The notes under the pieces were generated by a model. The model did no database searches. It worked only from the letters and a program-made list of their open reading frames with translations, and had not been told where the DNA came from. The translations under genes and the position numbers were made by a program. A stretch of 64,000 nt of DNA, from assembly GCA_007858575.1 (NCBI GenBank), contig CP042279.1, forward strand, positions 4,714,501-4,778,500, in the 5' to 3' direction. Every line of letters begins with the position of its first letter. Position 1 is the first letter of the stretch. This document shows, piece by piece, positions 59,017 to 64,000 of the stretch. Origin of the DNA: Streptomyces sp. WAC08241. Lineage in GTDB: Bacteria; Actinomycetota; Actinomycetes; Streptomycetales; Streptomycetaceae.

Positions 59017-59503
59017 CAGATATCGGTTCCGGTTCCTTGGACGGTCAGTCGCATCACGAGCGCGTCGACGTTTCCGGGCTGGTAGTAGCCGCGCCGGAAA
59101 CCGATGGGCTCGAAGCCGAAGCGCTCGTAGAGCTTCTGGGCCCGGTGTTGTCCACGCGCACTTCGAGCAGGACCTCGTCGCACTCGAAGGCGGTGGCGTG
59201 CTGGAGCAGGTCGGTGAGGAGCCGGGCGCCGAGCCCGGTCCCCCACTGGTCGCGGGCGACGGCGATGGTCTGCACGTCGCCGAGGCCGCCGGCGGCGGCG
59301 AGCCCGGCGTAGCCGACGAGCCGGCCGCCGGGGTCCTCGGCGACGACGTACCGGCGGGTGGCGCCCGGCCCCCGGGAGTGCGCGAGCTCGGACCAGAACA
59401 TCCCGGCCGACCAGGCGTCCTCGGGGAACAGCTCGTCCTCGAGGGCGAGCACCGGTGCGATGTCCCACCAGCGCATCTCGCGCAGTTCCACGCCGCCGGT
59501 CAC
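59016..59503 (-). CDS. rimI: Ribosomal-protein-S18-alanine N-acetyltransferase RimI (one base missing)
   Basis: GNAT-family acetyltransferase. Start at the GTG at 59503 (VTGGVELREMRWWDIAPVLA), typical RimI: LEDELFPEDAWSAGMFWSEL, the acetyl-CoA motif VQTIAVARDQWGTGLGARLL, FECDEVLLEVRVDNTGPRAQ, and LYERFGFEPIGFRRGYYQPG. The frame breaks near 59145. About 162 residues. It sits between tsaB and tsaD, coupled to both, as in other actinobacteria. Confidence 0.93.
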
Positions 59504-60175
59504 TTGGGCGTGACCACCTTGTAGTTCTTGGGCACCTGGGCGTCGGGGCGGCGCAGGTACATCGGCAGCGGGTCGAGGAAGCCCTCGGCCCCGGCCCCGG
59601 CCCTGCCGCCCCGGCCGCCAGCTTCTCCGCCGCGAGGGCGGCGAGCGCGGCGGCCGACTGGTGCTCGGGGTCGCGGGCGTCGGGGAAGGCCTCGGGGTAG
59701 AGGCGGGCGCCCGCGCCGACGACCGGGAGCCCGGCGAGGGCTTCGGCGACGTCGGCGGGCCGGTCGACGGCCGCGTCGGTCACGCGGGTGCGGGAGTCGG
59801 CGTACCGCGCCCAGTACACCTCCTTGCGGCGCGCGTCCGTGGCGACGGCGAAGGGCTCGTCGATCCCGGAGGCGTACGCGAGGCCGTCGAGGGTGCACAG
59901 GCCGTGCACGGGCACGCCGAGCGCGGACGAGAAGGCCGCGGCCGTGACGAGGCCGACGCGCAGACCGGTGTACGGGCCGGGGCCGACGCCGACGACCACG
60001 CCGGTGACCGCGTCGAGCTTCAGCCCGGCCTCGGCGAGGACCCGATCGACGGCGGGCAGCAGCAGCTCCCCGTGGCGGCGGGCGTCGACCTGGCTCGACG
60101 AGGCGACGACGGCCTCGCCGTCGTGGAGGGCGACGGTGACGGCGGGGTGGCGGTATCCATGGCGAGCAACAGCAC
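59500..60175 (-). CDS. tsaB: t6A biosynthesis protein TsaB (frame broken)
   Basis: Dimerises with TsaD for t6A synthesis. GTG at 60175 begins VLLLAMDTAT (break near 60155), then PAVTVALHDGEAVVASSSQV, HGELLLPAVDRVLAEAGLK, VVVGVGPGPYTGLRVGLVTA and SALGVPVHGLCTLDGLAYAS. Ends KNYKVVTPK, overlapping the rimI start (GTGA). A second break near 59610. About 225 residues, the family length. Confidence 0.92.
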
Positions 60176-60270
60176 GCGAACAGCCTACGGCTCCCGGGCA
60201 CGCTGCCCCGACCCCCGGGGCGGCGGTTGCTACCGTCACCCTCGATACGTTCGTACGAGAGGTGGGCACG

Positions 60271-60835
60271 GTGGCACGGAGCAGCTCGGGATTCGTGGCC
60301 GGGCTCACGGCGGCGGCGGTCGCCGCGGTCTGTTTCCTCGCCTACCAGGCCTCGGCGAACGTTCCCGCCGACCTCTCGGCCAAGCCGAGGGCCACGGCCA
60401 CGGCGACCCCTCGACCTCCCCGAGCGGCGGCCCGAAGCAGCCGGTCCGCGACCCCTCGCCGTCCCGGCGGACTCGGGCACCGGGGAGCGGGTCGTGTACG
60501 GCCTGGCCGACCGCCGGGTGTGGCTGGTGAACGGCGCCGGCAAGGCCACCCGCACGTTCGCGGTGATGCCGAGCACGGTGTCCCCGCCGCCCGGCGCGTA
60601 CGCGGTGACCTCGCGGTCGGGCACGGTGCGCGGCTCGGACGGGGCGCAGATCGAGCACGTGGTGCGGTTCGCGACGGCCCAGGACGTGGCGATCGGCTTC
60701 AGCGCGGCTGTGGACGGCTCGATGCCGGAGCCGGACCCGACGAGGAAGACCGGCGGCGTCCGCATGAAGCGGGCCGACGGGAACGCGCTGTGGTCGTTCG
60801 CGGTGATCGGCACGAAGGTCGTCGTCGTCTCCTGA
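60271..60835 (+). CDS. L,D-transpeptidase-like protein lacking the catalytic His/Cys (frame broken)
   Basis: Single-pass protein starting at the GTG at 60271: N-terminal helix FVAGLTAAAVAAVCFLAYQA. After a linker and breaks around 60405-60450, the domain reads ERVVYGLADRRVWLVNGAGK, ATRTFAVMPSTVSPPPGAYA, VRFATAQDVAIGFSAAVDGS and KTGGVRMKRADGNALWSFAV, IGTKVVVVS. Strand order and the ending match a YkuD-type L,D-transpeptidase, but the motif SHGCIR-x is TGGVRM, without catalytic His and Cys. About 188 residues. It is divergent from tsaB. A noncatalytic cell-wall-binding or regulatory role is inferred. Confidence 0.62.
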
Positions 60836-60857
60836 GCCCGCGCGGCCCGGACAGGCC

Positions 60858-61064
60858 CTAGGCGGCCTCGTCCTCCACCCGCCCGTACCGGTCGTACGTG
60901 ACGTCCCGCTCCCGCGCTTCGTCCCCGGCGTCCTCGGTGTCCCCGGCGTCCTCGGCCCGTGGCCCCGGCGGGGTGGAGAGCGTGCGGGCGGCCGCGCAGG
61001 ACGCCAGCAGCTCACTCATCGTGACGTGCTCCCGACCGGGTTCCGCGCGCTCCGGCGTCGCCAT
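60858..61064 (-). CDS. Small acidic protein (68 aa) under a predicted iron box
   Basis: Intact short frame from the ATG at 61064, with GGGAGG upstream. It begins MATPERAEPGREHVTMSELL, has one Cys (ASCAAARTL) and an acidic tail (DAGDTEDAGDEARERD). No domain is recognised. The start is 12 bases downstream of the inverted repeat at 61076-61096, so expression should respond to the iron regulator. It could be a small iron-status protein or part of an mRNA for a regulatory RNA; the coding evidence is moderate. Confidence 0.55.
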   Translation of the reverse strand: MATPERAEPGREHVTMSELLASCAAARTLSTPPGPRAEDAGDTEDAGDEARERDVTYDRYGRVEDEAA

Positions 61065-61075
61065 GCCTGCCTCCC

Positions 61076-61096
61076 GTAGGTTAGGTACACCTAACC
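61076..61096. promoter_or_regulatory. Predicted DtxR/IdeR (DmdR1-type) iron box
   Basis: GGTTAGGT-AC-ACCTAACC (61079-61096) is a near-perfect dyad. The 19-mer starting at 61076 matches the consensus TTAGGTTAGGCTAACCTAA at 15 of 19 positions. It lies 12 bases before the ATG of the small gene at 60858-61064, overlapping where the start of transcription must be. Confidence 0.75.
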
Positions 61097-61206
61097 AGCT
61101 CGTGCGTCCATGGGACCACGGCTCGTACGACCCACGCAACACTTTGCCGACACGTTGTCGGAACCTACGTGGGGGCGGCGGGGCGGGAGGGGCGGGCGGG
61201 CGGGAT

Positions 61207-61733
61207 TCAGAGCGCGCCCAGGTCCTCCCCGCCCAGCGCTCCCCGACGCCGCGCAGCAGGACCGTGCGCCGGTCGTCGTCGGTGTCGCCGGTGACGCGGT
61301 GGATCAGGACGTGCAGCCGGTCGTCGGTCAGCTCCTCGACCTTGCCGTCGCCCCACTCGACGACCACGACGGACTCGGGCAGCGAGACGTCCAGGTCCAG
61401 GTCCTCCATCTCGTCGAGCCCGCCGCCGAGGCGGTACGCGTCGACGTGCACCAGGGCCGGGCCGCCCACCAGGGACGGGTGGACGCGGGCGATGACGAAG
61501 GTCGGGGAGGTGACGGCGCCGCGCACCCCGAGCCTCGCCGAGGCCGCGGGTGAGGGTGGTCTTCCCGGCGCCGAGCTCGCCGGTGAGCATGACGAGGTCG
61601 CCGGGGCGCAGGACCTTCGCGAGCCGGAGGCCCAGTTCCTGCATCCGCTCCGGGGAGCCGACGGAGAGGGTGGCCTCGGAGACGGGCGTGGCGTCGCCGG
61701 GCACGGGGGTACGGACGGGTGCGCTGCTTCCAT
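61207..61733 (-). CDS. tsaE: t6A biosynthesis ATPase TsaE (frame broken)
   Basis: ATPase that drives the TsaB-TsaD cycle. Walker A is LTGELGAGKTTLTRGLGE; other family motifs are GAVTSPTFVIARVHPSLVGG, LVHVDAYRLGGGLDEMEDLD and VVVVEWGDGKVEELTDD (with the Walker B-like acidic pair). The start at 61733 (MEAAHPSVP, break near 61710) or the GTG at 61704 (VPGDATPV). Another break near 61540 and a last one near 61215. About 175 residues. Nine bases upstream ends the hydrolase gene, so it is in the alr operon. Confidence 0.87.
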
Positions 61734-61742
61734 GCCGCCAAT

Positions 61743-62948
61743 CTAGCTTTTGCCGGGGTCCGTCCCCGCCGCCGTCGCCTCCGGCACGGCCCCGGCCCGT
61801 ACGAGCAGGTCGGCGAGGCGGTCGGTGACGGCCTCCGGGTGCTCCAGCATCACCAGGTGGCCCCCGTCCGGGACGATCACCAGCTCGGCCCCGGGGAGCA
61901 GGGCGGCGATGGCCTCGGTGTGGGAGGTGGGGGTGACGAGGTCGTAGTCCCCGGCGAGCGCGAGCACCGGCAGGTCGCGGAGGGCGGGCAGCGAGGCGGA
62001 CTTGTCGTGCTCGGCGAAGGCCGGGTAGAAGGCGGCGACCACGTCGATGGGGGTGGACTCGATCATCCGCTCGGCGAAGCGGGCGACGGCCGGGTCCACG
62101 TCCTTCGAGGCGAACGAGTACTTCTTGACGAGCCCGGCGAAGAGGTCGGCCGTCGCCCGGCGGCCGCGCTCGACCAGCTCCGCCTGCGCGCCGAGCGTCC
62201 GCAGGACCCCGGCAGGATCCGCCGGACGGCGTTGACGCCGATGACGGGCAGGCCGTACGTGACCTCGTTCAGCTTTCCGGCGGAGGTGCCGACGAAGGCG
62301 ACGCCGGCGACCCGGTCGCGCATCAGCTCGGGGTACAGCTCGGCGAACGCCATCACCGTCATGCCGCCCATGGAGTGCCCGACGAGGACGAGGGGCCCTC
62401 GGGGCGGCGACGTCGACGACGGCCCGGAGGTCGCGGCCGAGCTGTTCGATGGAGACGGGGACGGCGTCGGGGCCCGCCTGGGAGACGCCCCGGCCCGAAC
62501 GCCCGTGGCTGCGCTGGTCCCAGTACACGGTCCGCACCAGACCGCGCAGGGCGGCGCGCTGGAAGTGCCAGGAGTCCTGGTTGAGGCAGTAGCCGTGGCT
62601 GAAGACGACGGTGACGGGGCGGGCGGCGGCGCCCGAAGAGCCGCCGGAGCCGGGCGCCCGAGGGATCCGGCTCGGCTCCGCCGACCTCGTCGACCTCGTC
62701 GACCTCGTAGTGGAGGACGGTCCCGTCGTCGGCGAGGGCGCGGCCGGGGTGCCGCGCAGGCCGCCGTAGGGGCCGGCGGCGTCCAGGGCGAGCCGGGCCT
62801 TCTGGCGTACGGAACGGCCCACCGTGAGCCGCTCGACGGCGACTCCGGCGGCGGCCCCGGCCGCCAGGACGCCCAGCGCGGCGCCCGCGAACCCGGCGCG
62901 GCGCCAGGCGCCGCCGCTACTGGTCTCCCCACGGGCGCTCCTCCTCAT
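61743..62948 (-). CDS. Alpha/beta hydrolase, membrane-anchored (frame broken)
   Basis: Begins RRSARGETSSGGAWRRAGF followed by a hydrophobic segment GAALGVLAAGAAAGVAVERL. The alpha/beta hydrolase core has VVFSHGYCLNQDSWHFQ (oxyanion region), VYWDQRSHGRSGRG, the nucleophile elbow VLVGHSMGGMTVMAFAELYP (Ser), LAGDYDLVTPTSHTEAIAAL (Asp) and VPDGGHLVMLEHPEAVTD (His). Triad intact, so active; the substrate is unknown. About 402 residues; breaks near 62740, 62650, 62400 and 62215. Overlaps the alr stop (ATGA) and precedes tsaE, a conserved Streptomyces order. Confidence 0.85.
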   Translation of the reverse strand: MRRSARGETSSGGAWRRAGFAGAALGVLAAGAAAGVAVERLTVGRSVRQKARLALDAAGPYGGLRGTPAAPSPTTGPSSTTRSTRSTRSAEPSRIPRAPGSGGSSGAAARPVTVVFSHGYCLNQDSWHFQRAALRGLVRTVYWDQRSHGRSGRGVSQAGPDAVPVSIEQLGRDLRAVVDVAAPRAPRPRRALHGRHDGDGVRRAVPRADARPGRRRRLRRHLRRKAERGHVRPARHRRQRRPADPAGVLRTLGAQAELVERGRRATADLFAGLVKKYSFASKDVDPAVARFAERMIESTPIDVVAAFYPAFAEHDKSASLPALRDLPVLALAGDYDLVTPTSHTEAIAALLPGAELVIVPDGGHLVMLEHPEAVTDRLADLLVRAGAVPEATAAGTDPGKS

Positions 62949-64000
62949 TCGCCCGGGTAGACGCGCGGGACGCGCGCGCCGATCCGGGTGACGATCTCGT
63001 ACGCGATGGTGTCGGCGGCCACCGCCCAGTCCTCGGCGGTCGGTTCGCCCCGGTCGCCGGGGCCGAAGAGCACGGCCTCGGTGCCGGGTTCGGGCGTCTC
63101 TCCGCCGAGGTCGAGGACGAACTGGTCCATGGCGACGCGGCCGGCGATCGTGCGGACGGTGTCCCCGACGAGGACGGGGCCGCGGCCGGAGGCGTGCCGG
63201 GGACGCCGTCGGCGTATCCGACGGGCACGAGCCCGAGGGTGGTCTCGCCGTCGGTGACGTAGTGGTGCCCGTAGCTGACGCCGTGTCCGGCCGGGACCTG
63301 CTTGACGAGCGCGACGCTCGCCTTGAGCGACATGACGGGCCGCAGGCCGAGTTCGGCGGCGGTGCCGAGTTCGGGGCTGGGCGAGATGCCGTAGACGGCG
63401 ATGCCGGGCCGGACGAGGTCGAAGTGGGCCTCGGGAGGTGAGGGTGGCCGGCGAGTTGGCGATGTGCCGGACCTCGGGCTCGACGCCGGCCTTCTCGGCG
63501 TAGTCGAGCATCGAGCGGAAGACGTCGAGCTGGGCCGCGATGGAGGGGTGGTGGGGTTCGTCGGCGCAGGCGAGGTGCGACCAGAGGCCGGTGACCTTGA
63601 GGAGCCCCTCGGCCTCGGCCTTCAGCGCCTCCCCGACCAACTCGGGCCAGTCGGCGGGCTGGCAGCCGTTGCGGCCGAGCCCGGTGTCGGCCTTGAGCTG
63701 GACGCGCGCGCGCTTCCCGGTGGCACGGGCGGCCGCGACGACCTCCCGCAGGGCCCACATGCCGCTCACCGACATGTCGAGCCCGGCCTCGATGCCCTCG
63801 TCCCAGGGGTCGCCGGGGGTCCAGAGCCAGCACATGACGGGAACGTCGGTGATTCCGGCGGCCCGCAGCGCGAGCGCCTCGTGCGGGGTGGCCGTGCCGA
63901 GCCAGTCCGCCCCCGCCTCCAGGGCGGCCCGGGCACAGCGCAGGGCGCCGTGTCCGTACGCGTCGGCCTTGACCACGGCCATGATCCGGACGTGGGGCGA
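62945..64000 (-). CDS. alr: Alanine racemase, partial (runs off the window; frame broken)
   Basis: PLP-dependent racemase supplying D-alanine for peptidoglycan. Visible N-terminal side begins at VVKADAYGHGALRCARAAL, where the Lys binds PLP; the true start lies beyond 64000. Then MCWLWTPGDPWDEGIEAGL, VQLKADTGLGRNGCQPADWP and LWSHLACADEPHHPSIAAQL. The C-terminal domain carries VALVKQVPAGHGVSYGHHYV (catalytic Tyr) and, near the end, MDQFVLDLGGETPEPGTEA and IAYEIVTRIGARVPRVY. Breaks near 63435 and 63195. Most of the usual 390 residues are present. Confidence 0.93.
   Translation of the reverse strand, partial: SPHVRIMAVVKADAYGHGALRCARAALEAGADWLGTATPHEALALRAAGITDVPVMCWLWTPGDPWDEGIEAGLDMSVSGMWALREVVAAARATGKRARVQLKADTGLGRNGCQPADWPELVGEALKAEAEGLLKVTGLWSHLACADEPHHPSIAAQLDVFRSMLDYAEKAGVEPEVRHIANSPATLTSRGPLRPRPARHRRLRHLAQPRTRHRRRTRPAARHVAQGERRARQAGPGRTRRQLRAPLRHRRRDHPRARARRIRRRRPRHASGRGPVLVGDTVRTIAGRVAMDQFVLDLGGETPEPGTEAVLFGPGDRGEPTAEDWAVAADTIAYEIVTRIGARVPRVYPGE

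Noticed and set aside
1..64000. Biosynthetic cluster, prophage or conjugative element
   Set aside because: No polyketide/peptide synthetase, integrase, capsid or transfer genes; gene order is core-chromosome.

Overview
The window is chromosomal DNA of a high-GC actinomycete, almost certainly a Streptomyces. Third codon positions are nearly always G or C, GTG starts and GTGA/ATGA overlaps are common, and the developmental regulators whiD and bldM are present. The gene order pcrA - guaA - protein kinases - glpD - guaB/guaB3 - bldM/whiD - groES/groEL1 - tsaD/rimI/tsaB - tsaE - alr matches, from memory, the core-chromosome order of Streptomyces coelicolor around SCO4745-SCO4798. No phage, plasmid, IS element, CRISPR array, tRNA or rRNA was recognised.

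A technical point governs the annotation. Most long genes, including essential ones (pcrA, guaA, groEL1, tsaB, alr), read through only by changing frame every few hundred bases. Nearly all breaks are explained by one or two missing bases in G/C runs. I read these as consensus errors of an unpolished assembly and annotate each gene as one CDS with the break positions. guaB, groES, tsaD, bldM, the MOSC protein and several small genes are intact.

Layout. 0.4-6.6 kb: M23 peptidase, pcrA helicase, small membrane protein, 35-bp tandem repeats, NlpC/P60 hydrolase. 6.7-12.4 kb: a PspC-domain histidine kinase/LuxR regulator pair divergent from a PspC/LiaF-like membrane protein, a DoxX protein and small genes. 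12.7-15.6 kb: guaA, chorismate mutase with a predicted Phe/Tyr attenuator, and an intergenic region with a perfect CRP-type palindrome and a candidate small RNA. 15.6-29.2 kb, all minus strand: glpD, three membrane kinases (the middle one a pseudokinase), an aldehyde dehydrogenase and a GMC oxidoreductase. 29.5-37.6 kb: nucleotide-sugar dehydrogenase-like gene, guaB3, guaB, ECF sigma factor, bldM, whiD, LysR regulator.

37.7-46.8 kb: MOSC protein, SDR, then a predicted carbohydrate-utilisation locus (DUF2264 hydrolase, DeoR/LacI-type regulator, sugar ABC transporter, D-2-hydroxyacid dehydrogenase) with a shared candidate operator. 46.8-51 kb: a large STAND-type NTPase and a SnoaL-like protein. 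51-53.3 kb: groES-groEL1 under two CIRCE elements. 53.2-57.6 kb: two polysaccharide deacetylases flanking a methyltransferase and a candidate toxin-antitoxin pair. 57.6-64 kb: the t6A genes tsaD, rimI, tsaB and tsaE, a catalytically degenerate L,D-transpeptidase-like protein, an iron-box-controlled small gene, an alpha/beta hydrolase and alanine racemase, which runs off the window.
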